From NCBI GenBank assembly GCA_028289815.1, contig JAPYNQ010000031.1:1-52218 (forward strand): a stretch of 52,218 bases of DNA. The letters run 5' to 3'. This stretch comes from Gammaproteobacteria bacterium (lineage in GTDB: Bacteria > Pseudomonadota > Gammaproteobacteria > JAJDYQ01). The position numbers and the translations under genes are program-made. The notes under the pieces were generated by a model that did no database searches, was not told the DNA's origin, and saw only the letters and a list, made by a program, of their open reading frames with translations. This document shows, one piece after another, positions 1 to 10,575 of the stretch (its first letter is position 1; each line of letters opens with the position of its first letter).

Positions 1-566
1 TGCTGGGTATGCTCGGGGTGTTGACCTGGCAGCAGTCCGGTATCTACCGCGATGAGATTACGTTCTTTAGCTACATCGTGGCTCATAATCCCAAGGCCCG
101 TGGTGCGCATCGCAGCCTCGGTGCCGCACTGCTTCGCGCAGGCCGACTTGAAGAAGGCTATGCAACAACCCTTACCGCTCTCAGGCAGCGCCCGGACTCT
201 GCTGAGGCATATGCCCACCTCGGTTACGCGCTGTTGCTCATGGGGCGGTTAGACGAAGCCGGCGTAAAACTCACACGCGCACTCGAAATTGACCCCATAA
301 ATACTCAGGCGCTTGACTATCTTGCCAAGGTGCGCTTCACACAGAAACGTTACGGCGAGGCGCTGGCCCTTTACCAGACACTGCTCAAGGTCCTACCGGA
401 AGATGCCCAGACTCACTTGAACCTGGGTTCAACGCTGTACCATCTTGGTCGGCCCGAAGAAGCACTGGCGAGCTTTGAACAGGCACTGACCCTCAACCCC
501 CAACTTGAGAATGCGCGTAACAATGCCAGACAATTGCGTCAAGATCTGAACAGGCGCAGATTCTGA
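1..566 (+). CDS. TPR-repeat protein, C-terminal part (5' end outside window)
   Basis: The reading frame is open from the first bases of the window, so this is the 3' end of a longer gene; an internal ATG at 9 is not a credible start. About 185 residues are visible, beginning at the end of a hydrophobic segment (LGVLTWQQSGIYRDEITFF) and continuing through roughly four tetratricopeptide repeats with the usual A/G-Y-A pattern. The visible part aligns almost residue for residue with the join of membrane and TPR regions and with the last TPRs of the complete protein at 3321-5846 (both contain HLNLGSTLYHLGR), so the two are tandem paralogues. This copy has fewer repeats between those points. By analogy the missing N-terminus should be a polytopic TMTC/PMT-like glycosyltransferase-C domain; that part is inferred. 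Confidence 0.8.
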   Translation, partial: LGMLGVLTWQQSGIYRDEITFFSYIVAHNPKARGAHRSLGAALLRAGRLEEGYATTLTALRQRPDSAEAYAHLGYALLLMGRLDEAGVKLTRALEIDPINTQALDYLAKVRFTQKRYGEALALYQTLLKVLPEDAQTHLNLGSTLYHLGRPEEALASFEQALTLNPQLENARNNARQLRQDLNRRRF

Positions 567-605
567 ATTGCCTAGCAAAGACATAGGACGCAGCATGAGG
601 GAATC

Positions 606-641
606 TGTATAGGTTCAGAAACATACTCCACTTTCGGGGAG
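606..641 (-). repeat. Dispersed repeat, copy A (inverted relative to 8077-8111)
   Basis: Read on the minus strand, this 36-base segment matches 8077-8111 on the plus strand with only a few substitutions and one gap. It includes a shared core ATGTTTCTGAAC followed by C/TTATACA. Weaker similarity extends further on the side away from that core. It lies just upstream of the IS481-type transposase relic, so it may be an element end, but that link is inferred. Confidence 0.55.
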
Positions 642-839
642 GCTAGGAACAAGTGCAATATCAACACACAGGCTATAAAGTGAAAGGCTTTTACCGCATG
701 GAGTGGTCCTGACATGAAAACCGAAGTCAACTCTGAAAGTGGCTACACATCGCTTGGGCGTGCTCAGGTTCTGCGGACCAGCACGGATTATAGGCGGCTA
801 CGGGTCACAGTGGAGTGAACTGTTGCATCCTGTACGCTT

Positions 840-1200
840 GGGAAGCAGGCGTATCGTAAACAGGGATTGACGGGTCTGGTGCCACGCTCGAAGGTTCCCA
901 GGACGAAGCGGTCACGCGATTGGCCGCGTGCCGTGGTCAGCCAGATTCGTCAGTGGCGCCAGGACTTGCCCAATTCGGGCAAGGAGCAGATTCATGTCTT
1001 GCTCAAACCCGGGTGCCAGGCACATCACCGGGTTGCTCATAAGCGTATTGACCATAGGTCGACTGAGGAACATCACATATGACAAGGCCAGAGGAGTCAT
1101 CATGGCTAAAGGACCAAGAGGTCAGAAGCGACCGACGGATGTGGTCGGTTGTGCAGTTCATGTCGCCCGCATTGCCACAGGCGAGATAGTCGCGCATTAA
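840..1200 (+). pseudogene. IS481-family transposase (integrase) relic
   Basis: Translation from about 843 gives KQAYRKQGLTGLVPRSK, then segments with RDWPRAVVSQIRQWRQDLPN and GKEQIHVLLKP. This matches the N-terminal helix-turn-helix region of IS481-like rve transposases, where the usual wording is 'EQGLAGLVPKSRRPK...WPKAVIEEIRRLRQEYPNLGKEKIHPLLKP'. After about position 1010 the similarity moves to another frame (ISVLTIGRLRN, compare SVRTIGRLI), so at least one frameshift is present. The catalytic DDE core is missing. Upstream sequence (about 640-840) contains in-frame stops. The whole 567-1298 interval holds no intact gene. Confidence 0.7.
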
Positions 1201-1322
1201 GCACAGTGAAATATGGTATGCTAGAAGAGGGCCAGTTCGATTCTTAAAGAACCAACGGACAAACCGATTCCCTATATCGAATACCCGTATCCGGTTACAT
1301 GACACTACCAAAAAGAGTTAAA

Positions 1323-1907
1323 ATGAAGAAAACAATCTCTTTGCTTATATTTGATGATGTAGAAGTTATGGATTTTGCTGGCCCATTTGAAGTGTTTTCT
1401 GTAACCAATGAACTTCATGACTATGAATATTTTGACATTAAGGTTGTTGCTAAAAATAAAGTACCTGTAATATCTAAAAATAGACTTTCGATTAATCCTG
1501 ATTTATCCATTTCAGATATTAAAGAATCTGATATTCTGATTATTCCTGGTGGCGATGGAACTCGATTAGTGCTTGAAGATTCAGAGGTACTGAACTGGAT
1601 TCACATAATAAGCCAAAACGCAGAGCTTACTCTTTCCATATGCTCCGGTTCTTTGATCTTGGCGAAGGCAGGTTTACTCAATGGAATGAAAGCTACAACG
1701 CATCACGAAGTTTTCGAGACATTGGCTTCTATCTCTCCAAACACACAGATAGAAAGAGGGGTAAGGTTTGTCGATAATGGCAAAATCATTACTTCGGCAG
1801 GTATAAGCGCTGGTATTGATATGTCCCTGCATGTCATAAGCAGGCTCTATGGGGAGCAAGTGTCAAAAGCAACATCAACATACATGGAATACGCAGCTAA
1901 CAAGTAA
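1323..1907 (+). CDS. DJ-1/PfpI family protein (possible integron cassette gene)
   Basis: Encodes 194 residues of the DJ-1/ThiJ/PfpI class-I glutamine amidotransferase-like fold. The N-terminus MKKTISLLIFDDVEVMDFAG is the typical first beta strand plus the 'D-F-A-GP-E-V' motif of this family. The conserved nucleophilic cysteine sits in LSICSGSLIL, and IPGGDG and the HH following it also fit. The ATG at 1323 is preferred over an in-frame ATG at 1299 because an AGAG ribosome-binding stretch lies just before it and the family homologous region begins there. Members include isonitrile hydratases, proteases/chaperones and GlxA-type regulators; no DNA-binding domain follows here, so a small stress or hydratase-type enzyme is likelier than a regulator. 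The gene is visibly AT-richer than its neighbours, and its stop codon lies inside an attC-like palindrome, both signs of horizontal acquisition. Confidence 0.85.
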   Translation: MKKTISLLIFDDVEVMDFAGPFEVFSVTNELHDYEYFDIKVVAKNKVPVISKNRLSINPDLSISDIKESDILIIPGGDGTRLVLEDSEVLNWIHIISQNAELTLSICSGSLILAKAGLLNGMKATTHHEVFETLASISPNTQIERGVRFVDNGKIITSAGISAGIDMSLHVISRLYGEQVSKATSTYMEYAANK

Positions 1908-1951
1908 GCCCGGGTGCCCCCTACGGGGCACCCGGCTTCTAGGCGTTAGAC
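1895..1951 (+). other. attC-like recombination site (integron cassette end)
   Basis: A 57-base imperfect palindrome closes the DJ-1 gene and includes its stop codon. The right end is GTTAGAC at 1945-1951, a perfect GTTRRRY core. The left end AGCTAAC at 1895-1901 matches RYYYAAC at six of seven positions. Between them an L''/L'-like stem (AGCCCGGGTGCCCC against GGGGCACCCGGCTT) has one extra C on the left arm, the position of the extrahelical base of real attC sites. The loop is four bases, CTAC, and unpaired spacers of 5 and 6 bases separate the boxes. Length matches the shortest known attC class. No integron integrase is in the window, so this would be a solitary site. The alternative is an ordinary terminator hairpin, but no T-tract follows it. 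Confidence 0.6.
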
Positions 1952-2214
1952 CGCAAATCACAGATAGTGCCAATCCAGAACAAAGCGGCTAAAATACTAC
2001 GCCATAGTCCGAATCATACAAGAAATGTGTATCCATAACAGAAAGCGAAAGCAAGGGGAAAAATGACAATGGATTCCGAAATGTCTACCGGGAGAACCAT
2101 TATAGCGGTTGAACACCGGCTGGCAGGAGTCCACCAAAAAGCTCGGCCGTTTGCCGGATACCACCTCCACAAATACCTGCCATTGCCAGATTACCCGTTC
2201 GCTGCTTACCGGTT

Positions 2215-3321
2215 TTGAGTCCACCAATCTCTATTGTTGTGCCGACATATCAAGAGGCGGCAAACATCCACATACTTGCCGAGCGCATACGAGATGTGAT
2301 GTGTGATATGGATGTCGAGTGGGAGCTTATCCTTGCTGATGACAATTCTGATGATGGCACCAGCACGCTTGTCGCCGAGCTCACCTGCCGCTTACCCATT
2401 CGCATTGAGACGCGACATGAATTACCCCGTGATCTTTCTCGTTCGGTCTTGTTCGGAATTCGCCGCGCCCGCTTCGACCGGATAGTGGTAATGGATGCTG
2501 ACCTGTCACATCCACCCGAGTGCATCGCCGAACTGCTGCGCAGACTCGATGAAGGATATGACATGGCACTCGGCAGCCGCTATGCGCCGGGCGGGATCGT
2601 TGACCGTGAATGGAGCGCATGGCGGTTCACGGCCTCACGCGCAGCAAGATGGCTGGCGCGTCCGCTCGCGGACTATGCTGATCCGATGTCAGGCTTCTTC
2701 GCTATTGATCGCCGCAGGTTACCTGATCTGCATTCGTTACAGCCCATAGGCTACAAGATTGCACTCGAACTGATGGTACGTGGACGGTTACGGGTCGCCG
2801 AAGTACCCATCGGCTTTCGTGACCGCTACCAAGGCATAAGCAAGATGGGCGTGCGCCAACAGATAGAATATCTGCGCCATCTGTATCGGCTATACGATTT
2901 CCGATACGGCGGCCCGGTACGGCTCATGTGCTTCGCATTGATAGGTGCGAGCGGCTTCATCGTTGATGTTGCTTGCTATTTTACTCTGCAGTGGGCGGGG
3001 CTGGAACACCGCATGGCACGCTTATGCGCGTTTTGGCCGGCAGTTATCTGGAACTGGCTGCTCAATCAGCGGGTGACATTCGGGAGAAATTGCTCAGAGA
3101 CACACCTGCCACAGTGGACAAGGCTTATCATCAGCAGTCTCATCGGGTTTGTTTTTAATGTCGGCAGCTATGTGGCACTCACAAGTTTTTTTGATGTGTT
3201 CGATCGCCATCGACTGTTGGCACTCGTACTTGGTATCGGGCTTGGAGGAGTAATCAACTTCCTGCTCGTAACACTCTACATCTATCGTCGGCACTCAGTA
3301 CCGGTCAGGAGCAGTGCCTAA
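2215..3321 (+). CDS. GT2 glycosyltransferase with C-terminal GtrA-like membrane domain
   Basis: 368 residues. Residues 1-225 form a GT-A family 2 domain of the dolichyl-phosphate mannosyltransferase (DPM1)/polyprenol-phosphate type: ISIVVPTYQEAANI, the LADDNSDDGT nucleotide-binding motif, and VVMDADLSHPP carrying the DxD. Residues 235-360 contain four hydrophobic segments of a GtrA-like domain (LIGASGFIVDVACYF, WNWLLNQRVTF is diagnostic). Such fusions transfer a sugar from a nucleotide donor to polyprenyl phosphate and deliver it to periplasmic GT-C enzymes. The likely start is TTG 2215, because homology begins immediately after it and no ATG fits; no clear ribosome-binding site is visible. 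The stop overlaps the start of the downstream TMTC-like gene by one base (TAATG), implying co-translation: this enzyme probably supplies the lipid-linked sugar used by that protein. Confidence 0.85.
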   Translation: MSPPISIVVPTYQEAANIHILAERIRDVMCDMDVEWELILADDNSDDGTSTLVAELTCRLPIRIETRHELPRDLSRSVLFGIRRARFDRIVVMDADLSHPPECIAELLRRLDEGYDMALGSRYAPGGIVDREWSAWRFTASRAARWLARPLADYADPMSGFFAIDRRRLPDLHSLQPIGYKIALELMVRGRLRVAEVPIGFRDRYQGISKMGVRQQIEYLRHLYRLYDFRYGGPVRLMCFALIGASGFIVDVACYFTLQWAGLEHRMARLCAFWPAVIWNWLLNQRVTFGRNCSETHLPQWTRLIISSLIGFVFNVGSYVALTSFFDVFDRHRLLALVLGIGLGGVINFLLVTLYIYRRHSVPVRSSA

Positions 3322-5846
3322 TGGGCAGAGTGAGACGGAAACGACATGCAAAGCAAGCTGCGACACCATCAGCACAAAGAGAAGAACGTACTCTCAAGCA
3401 GCTGCAGAAATCTACCGGCGGCAGATTTACCGCGCTCGCGAACCACTACACTCTGGTTACTATCGGGCTCTCACTTCTCGTCCTGGTCAGTTATTTCCCG
3501 GCGTTGTCGGGCGGTTTTATCTGGGATGATGTGATATTCACCGATGATCCGGTTATTCACCGCTGGTCCGGCCTATGGAGCATCTGGTTCTCACCGTCTG
3601 ATATGCTTAAAGAATCACATTACTGGCCAATTACCTACACCACGTTCTGGCTGGAGCACAAGCTCTGGGGACTTGAACCATTTGGCTATCATCTCGTCAA
3701 TGTGCTACTCCATGCAGTCAATACCGTGCTGGTATGGCGACTGATGTTAAAGCTCGCAGTTCCCGGTGCCCTTGCTATTGCCGCAGTGTTTGCCGTTCAT
3801 CCCCTGCATGTGGAGTCGGTGGCATGGATCATTGAACGCAAGGACTTGCTATCTGCTCTGTTTTATCTGAGTGCGGTTCTTGTGTGGATACGCTTTACCG
3901 AGAAACCCGGACCGGGACGCTACTCGCTCGCGTTACTCCTGTACATGGCAGCACTGCTCTCAAAGTCAGTTGCCGTTACTTTGCCTGCGGCACTGCTCAT
4001 CTTGTGCTGGTGGAAGCATGGGCGCATAAATACGAACGATATTCTGCGGGTGTTGCCGCTCTTTTTGATCGGCCTTGCTATCACGGTTGGCGACCTTATG
4101 CACTACACTTCACGTGGCGAGTCGCTGACACTAAGCTATTCGGCTATCGAACGGTTGTTAATTGCGTCACGTGCACTATGGTTTTACGCTGGCAAACTGT
4201 TGTGGCCCGATAATCTGGCCGTCATCTATCCTGTATGGGAAATACGTGCCGGTGCTCTGCTTGGTTGGTCGTATGTCACTGCTGCAGCCGGATTGGGGAT
4301 GGCATTATGGCTGCTGCGCCACCGATTTGGTCGCGGGCCGCTGGCGGGTGCTATGTTCTTTGTCGTCACTCTCTCCCCGACGCTTGGCTTTGTCGGTTTT
4401 AGCTACATGCGGTTTTCACTGGTGGCAGACCGTTTTCAGTACTTGGCCGGTATAGGCATGATGGCGGTATTGATTGGGGGCATAGCCTGGGGTGTGAAGC
4501 GCTTACCTGATACCCTGCAACGAGCGACAGCGGGCATACTCATAGTAGTGCTTGCCCTGCTGGGAACACTGACTTGGCATCAGGCGAAGATATATGAGGA
4601 CAGGATCACTTTCTTCAGTCATATCATCAAACTCAACCCTGATGCTACCGGCGCTCACTTTAATATCAGCGGTGCCTTGTTCAACGAAGGCCGGCTTGAG
4701 GAGGGCTACGCCGCAGCTCTCATCGCCATTGAGAAAGATCCGGGAGCGGTCAGCGCACACGCCAACATCGGTCGTATGATGCTACTCAAGGGACGTTTTG
4801 ATGAGGCCGAGGCAAGCCTCCGGCGCGCCCTGGAGCTTGAACCGAACAACTGGCAGGCACTGGGAAATATGGCAAAAATGCGGCGCAAACAAGGGCGTTA
4901 TAAAGAAGCAGCAGAGCAACTTCGCAAAATGCTTGACCTTGAACCCCCCAATGCTGCTGTACACGCCGATCTCGGAGTCCTGCTGTACGAGGCGGGACAT
5001 TATCAGGAAGCGCTTGTGTCGATGGACCGAGCATACGAACTGAATCCGGGCTTACCCAATCTGACGGCGCTTCAGCTGTTGGCCGGTCGCGCATTACAGA
5101 TGCTCGGACAGCTTGACGCAGCCGGACAACGCTTCCTGGAAGTAGCACGGTCCAACCCTGATGATCCCATACCTCTGGTAGAGTTATCGCTATTGCACAG
5201 TGAACAGCAACACCCCGGCAAAGCCGACGAATATCTGCGCCAGGCACTTTTAGTCGCACAGAAGGACATCGCAGTTCTGCAAAATATGGCAAAGATATTC
5301 AGGAGTAGGGGGCGGTACGAAGAAGCCGCTAAATCATACCGTGCGGTACTTGCTATCGCCCCCGAACTAGCGGGTGCCCATGCCGGGATGGGCGATGTCT
5401 TTTATCGGCTTGGGCGGTACGAGGAAGCCATTGGATCACTTGATCGCTCGGTGAACCTGCACCCTCATCCGCCTGCCGCAACACCCCGCCTTGTGCTTAT
5501 GGGCCAAGCGTCGGAAAGGCTTGGTCGCACAGAAGCGGCAGTAGCATACTATAAACGTGCGGTCGAGATTGATCCTGAAGACACTACCGCACTCAATCAT
5601 CTGGCTATGTCGCACTTTACAGGAAAGCGTTATGACGAGGCGCTTGCCCTGTATCAAACTGTCCTCCGGGTGAAACCGGAAAACCCCTTGGCCCATTTGA
5701 ATCTGGGTTCGACATTGTACCATCTTGGACGAGCCGAGGAAGCATTGGCGAGCTTTGAACAGGCACTGGCCCTTGATCCCGAGCTTGAGAGTGCGCGTGA
5801 GAATGCCAAACATCTGCGCCGAACCCTGAACAACGGCAAACGCTGA
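3321..5846 (+). CDS. TMTC-like membrane glycosyltransferase with C-terminal TPR array
   Basis: 841 residues. A basic cytosolic start is followed by a first transmembrane helix, and then a luminal/periplasmic loop with FIWDDVIFTDDP, which carries the acidic pair expected of GT-C (PMT/TMTC/DUF1736) enzymes. Further helices run to about residue 420 (HPLHVESVAWIIERKDLLS is a hallmark of TMTC-like proteins). From about 425 to the end there are some ten TPR units (for example HLNLGSTLYHLGRAEEAL). Eukaryotic TMTC1-4 are O-mannosyltransferases, and bacterial homologues are mostly uncharacterised. Coupling to the GT2-GtrA gene supports use of a polyprenyl-phosphate sugar to modify an exported protein or glycan; the acceptor is unknown. 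A tandem paralogue ends at 566. Confidence 0.8.
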   Translation: MGRVRRKRHAKQAATPSAQREERTLKQLQKSTGGRFTALANHYTLVTIGLSLLVLVSYFPALSGGFIWDDVIFTDDPVIHRWSGLWSIWFSPSDMLKESHYWPITYTTFWLEHKLWGLEPFGYHLVNVLLHAVNTVLVWRLMLKLAVPGALAIAAVFAVHPLHVESVAWIIERKDLLSALFYLSAVLVWIRFTEKPGPGRYSLALLLYMAALLSKSVAVTLPAALLILCWWKHGRINTNDILRVLPLFLIGLAITVGDLMHYTSRGESLTLSYSAIERLLIASRALWFYAGKLLWPDNLAVIYPVWEIRAGALLGWSYVTAAAGLGMALWLLRHRFGRGPLAGAMFFVVTLSPTLGFVGFSYMRFSLVADRFQYLAGIGMMAVLIGGIAWGVKRLPDTLQRATAGILIVVLALLGTLTWHQAKIYEDRITFFSHIIKLNPDATGAHFNISGALFNEGRLEEGYAAALIAIEKDPGAVSAHANIGRMMLLKGRFDEAEASLRRALELEPNNWQALGNMAKMRRKQGRYKEAAEQLRKMLDLEPPNAAVHADLGVLLYEAGHYQEALVSMDRAYELNPGLPNLTALQLLAGRALQMLGQLDAAGQRFLEVARSNPDDPIPLVELSLLHSEQQHPGKADEYLRQALLVAQKDIAVLQNMAKIFRSRGRYEEAAKSYRAVLAIAPELAGAHAGMGDVFYRLGRYEEAIGSLDRSVNLHPHPPAATPRLVLMGQASERLGRTEAAVAYYKRAVEIDPEDTTALNHLAMSHFTGKRYDEALALYQTVLRVKPENPLAHLNLGSTLYHLGRAEEALASFEQALALDPELESARENAKHLRRTLNNGKR

Positions 5847-5864
5847 ATTGTGTAACAGGAACAT

Positions 5865-5884
5865 GAGCGCAAATAGAAGCGCTC
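5865..5884 (+). terminator. Small hairpin after the TMTC-like gene
   Basis: A perfect six-base stem GAGCGC/GCGCTC with an eight-base A-rich loop starts 18 bases after the TMTC-like stop codon. No T-run follows it (the next bases are CGAAAAACC), so a terminator role is only suggested by position. Confidence 0.3.
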
Positions 5885-6082
5885 CGAAAAACCGTAACGA
5901 GCAACATCAGGGCAAGGTGCCCGGAACAAAGCAACTACTATTATATCATCAACACATAAGAACTCTCAAAACTTGCCCTGTTTCAGTGCCTGTAAAACAA
6001 ATTGCGCCACCTGCATGAAAAGAGGTTTTATAAAAATAAGATATACTGCCGACCGCCTGTAAAAACCCAAGCCATATCTCCC

Positions 6083-7006
6083 ATGACCTGCGCCCTGAAA
6101 ATCACCAACCTGCACAAAACCTATAAAAACGGCTTTGTCGCCTTGCGAGGTGTTGATCTGTACGTCGAACAGGGTGATTTCTTTGCCTTACTCGGCCCGA
6201 ACGGTGCCGGCAAATCAACTGTTATCGGCATTATCACATCGTTGATTAATAAAACCGATGGTCAGGTCTCGATCTATGGCCACGACATTGATAATCACTT
6301 CGCTGAGGCCAAGTCCTGTATCGGCGTGCTACCACAGGAATTCAATTTTAATGTCTGGGAACCCATCGAAGAAATTCTCGTCAACCAAGCCGGGTATTAC
6401 GGCATAGAGCGCCGCGAGGCCTACCGACGCTCTGAGCTTCGGCTCAGGCAACTTGCCTTATGGGAAAAACATCAAGAGATCGCCCGCAACCTGTCAGGTG
6501 GCATGAAGCGCCGCATGATGATTGCTCGAGCGCTAATGCATAACCCACAGCTCCTGATACTTGATGAACCGACCGCCGGAGTCGATATAGAAAACCGCCG
6601 TACTATGTGGGACTTTCTGACCCAACTCAATCGACAGGGAGTGACAATCATCCTCACCACTCACTATCTGGAAGAAGCAGAAAATCTGTGCCGCAGTGTT
6701 GCCATTATCGATCAGGGGCGGGTCATCGAACACACCAGCACCAGGACACTGATTAACCGCCTGGGCAGCGAAACCTTTGTGCTTGATCTGGAAGAGAGAG
6801 TCACCGCTCCCCCTCGCCTGGATTGTCATGCCGTGCGCGTTATTGATGGCTCCACCCTGGAGGTGGACATTGATAAAGGCGTTGGCATCAGCAATCTGTT
6901 TGCCACCCTCACCCACATGGGTATTAAAGTGCTAAGCATGCGAAACAAAACCAACCGGCTGGAGCAACTATTCATGCAGCTGGTTGATAACAGGAAGCAG
7001 CCATGA
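6083..7006 (+). CDS. yadG: ABC transporter ATP-binding protein, YadG type
   Basis: 307 residues from the ATG at 6083; the frame is open further upstream, but homology to YadG begins at MTCALKITNLHKTYKNG. Walker A is GPNGAGKST (residues 38-46), the ABC signature LSGG is at 137-140 and Walker B LLILDEPTAG at 157-166, with the switch histidine in TTHYLEEAE. The whole protein matches the E. coli YadG pattern closely (VPQEFNFN-like region, NQAGYYGIER, and the C-terminal LSMRNKTNRLEQLF). It pairs with the YadH-like permease that starts in its last four bases (ATGA overlap). The pair forms an ABC-2 type exporter of unknown substrate in the inner membrane. Confidence 0.92.
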   Translation: MTCALKITNLHKTYKNGFVALRGVDLYVEQGDFFALLGPNGAGKSTVIGIITSLINKTDGQVSIYGHDIDNHFAEAKSCIGVLPQEFNFNVWEPIEEILVNQAGYYGIERREAYRRSELRLRQLALWEKHQEIARNLSGGMKRRMMIARALMHNPQLLILDEPTAGVDIENRRTMWDFLTQLNRQGVTIILTTHYLEEAENLCRSVAIIDQGRVIEHTSTRTLINRLGSETFVLDLEERVTAPPRLDCHAVRVIDGSTLEVDIDKGVGISNLFATLTHMGIKVLSMRNKTNRLEQLFMQLVDNRKQP

Positions 7007-7776
7007 ACGCATCGGAACAGTGGATAGCGTTCAAAACCATTGTTATCAAAGAGTTTTTACGCTTCATCCGCATCTGGAAACAGACCCTTCTGCCTCCCAT
7101 GATAACCACCAGTTTGTACTTTATTATTTTCGGCAATCTGATCGGTGGGCGCATTGGCCAAATGGAAGGTTACAGATACGTTGATTTTATCGCGCCGGGG
7201 CTTATCCTGATGACTGTCATTACGCAGAGTTACTCCAATACAGTAACATCTTTTTTTCTGGCCAAGTTCCAGCGCCATATCGAAGAACTGATGGTCAGTC
7301 CGACACCAGACTACATTATTATCTTCGGATACGCCGGTGGTGGCATTATTCGCGGCATTATCGTCGGGCTTGCCGTGACCATCGTGTCGATGTTTTTTAC
7401 CAGATTCAGCGTTCACAACCTTACCGTACTCATCAGTACCGCTATATTAACCGCCACCCTGTTTGCACTGGCCGGTATTATCAACGGTGTCTATGCAAAA
7501 ACCTTTGACGACATCTCCATTATTCCGACCTTTATCCTGACTCCGCTGACCTACCTTGGCGGTATCTTCTACTCCATCTCGCTGCTTCCCGAGTTCTGGC
7601 AGGGTATATCGCTCGCCAATCCGATTCTGTACATGATTAATGCTTTCCGCTATAGCTTCATCGGTATCACCGATATTAGCCTGTGGGCTTCCTACGGCAT
7701 TATTCTCGTCTCTATTATCGTTATGTATGGTTACGCCACATATCTGGTAAAAACCGGTCATGGTATTCGCTCCTGA
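7003..7776 (+). CDS. yadH: ABC-2 type permease, YadH type
   Basis: 257 residues with six predicted transmembrane helices and the ABC-2 membrane fold. The segments LYFIIFGNLIGGRIG, KFQRHIEELMVSP and KTFDDISIIPTFILTPLTYL correspond to strongly conserved stretches of YadH. The protein ends with the short basic tail HGIRS seen in that family. The start codon overlaps the stop of the ATPase gene (ATGA), so the two subunits are translated together in equal amounts. Function in E. coli is unassigned, so only export across the inner membrane can be stated. Confidence 0.92.
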   Translation: MNASEQWIAFKTIVIKEFLRFIRIWKQTLLPPMITTSLYFIIFGNLIGGRIGQMEGYRYVDFIAPGLILMTVITQSYSNTVTSFFLAKFQRHIEELMVSPTPDYIIIFGYAGGGIIRGIIVGLAVTIVSMFFTRFSVHNLTVLISTAILTATLFALAGIINGVYAKTFDDISIIPTFILTPLTYLGGIFYSISLLPEFWQGISLANPILYMINAFRYSFIGITDISLWASYGIILVSIIVMYGYATYLVKTGHGIRS

Positions 7777-8076
7777 AGCAGAGAGCTATAAACTAATAAC
7801 AGAACTTTCCAGCTTCATGAAGATACCCACATCATAAAAAAGCCGACTAAAGATCGGTTCGGACGGACCCAAAGCCAAGCAAACACAAAAAACCAGGCAC
7901 GGGAATATCCCGTTCAAGAAGGCAGCTACCGGAGCAGCTGTAGCTCTGCACCGGTGTCATAGTCTATTTTCTTCTCATTATTTTCGCGATTGTGTAAGTC
8001 CACCACAAACCACAATTCGTCGAAGCCTTTTACCCTGTAAATGAACTATATAACTGATACCGCATTCATTTTTAAT

Positions 8077-8111
8077 CTCCCCGAAGTGCAATATGTTTCT
8101 GAACTTATACA
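8077..8111 (+). repeat. Dispersed repeat, copy B
   Basis: A 35-base plus-strand match to the reverse complement of 606-641. Both share CTCCCCGAA, then ATGTTTCTGAAC, then C/TTATACA. The two copies are in opposite orientations and 7.5 kb apart, one next to an IS481-type relic and one upstream of katG, consistent with ends of a once-mobile element. Confidence 0.55.
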
Positions 8112-8258
8112 ACTTCAAGTCCTGACAGTATCAAAACTACCCACTCCGACTGAAAACATAAGTGACCTCCAAAGTTCGGATGGTTGCCTAAGTACATGAT
8201 GCTGTACCTGTAAATACCCTGGCATCAAGGCAGGAAATCCCGGATTTACTAAAAATCT

Positions 8259-8285
8259 ATTAGTGTAATTCTAATAATCAATTAG
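8259..8285 (+). promoter_or_regulatory. Candidate operator (palindromic) upstream of katG
   Basis: ATTAG (8259-8263), CTAAT (8271-8275) and ATTAG (8281-8285) occur at 10-12 base intervals in an AT-rich stretch about 85-110 bases before the katG start. OxyR sites consist of four roughly evenly spaced ATAG/CTAT-like half-elements, and katG is a classical OxyR target. The spacing here is imperfect and only three elements are visible, so the assignment to OxyR is inference. Confidence 0.3.
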
Positions 8286-8355
8286 ATATATCAAACAAAC
8301 ATCACTAGAGTATTGCCGTGATTAACCACAGTAAACGCGTGCCCACGCACGATAG

Positions 8356-10527
<2,172 letters not shown>

Positions 10528-10541
10528 GTCTAGTAACTTTG

Positions 10542-10571
10542 CCGGGGGAACCAGTCCGCTGGATCCCCCGG
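10542..10571. terminator. Strong hairpin between katG and metZ
   Basis: A 30-base perfect stem-loop: CCGGGGGA and CCAG on the left pair with CTGG and TCCCCCGG on the right, with a TCCG tetraloop and an opposed A-A mismatch. It sits between the convergent katG and metZ genes, so it can serve both directions. No T-tract is present on either strand. Confidence 0.6.
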
Positions 10572-10575
10572 GCCT

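Noticed and set aside
1909-1937. Hairpin after the DJ-1 gene taken as a plain Rho-independent terminator
   Set aside because: No T-tract follows, and the core sites, spacers and single extra base fit attC better; a terminator role is not excluded.
4786-5292. Long minus-strand open frame (168 codons) opposite the TPR region
   Set aside because: It mirrors the codon pattern of the TPR gene, has no family resemblance and no ribosome-binding site.
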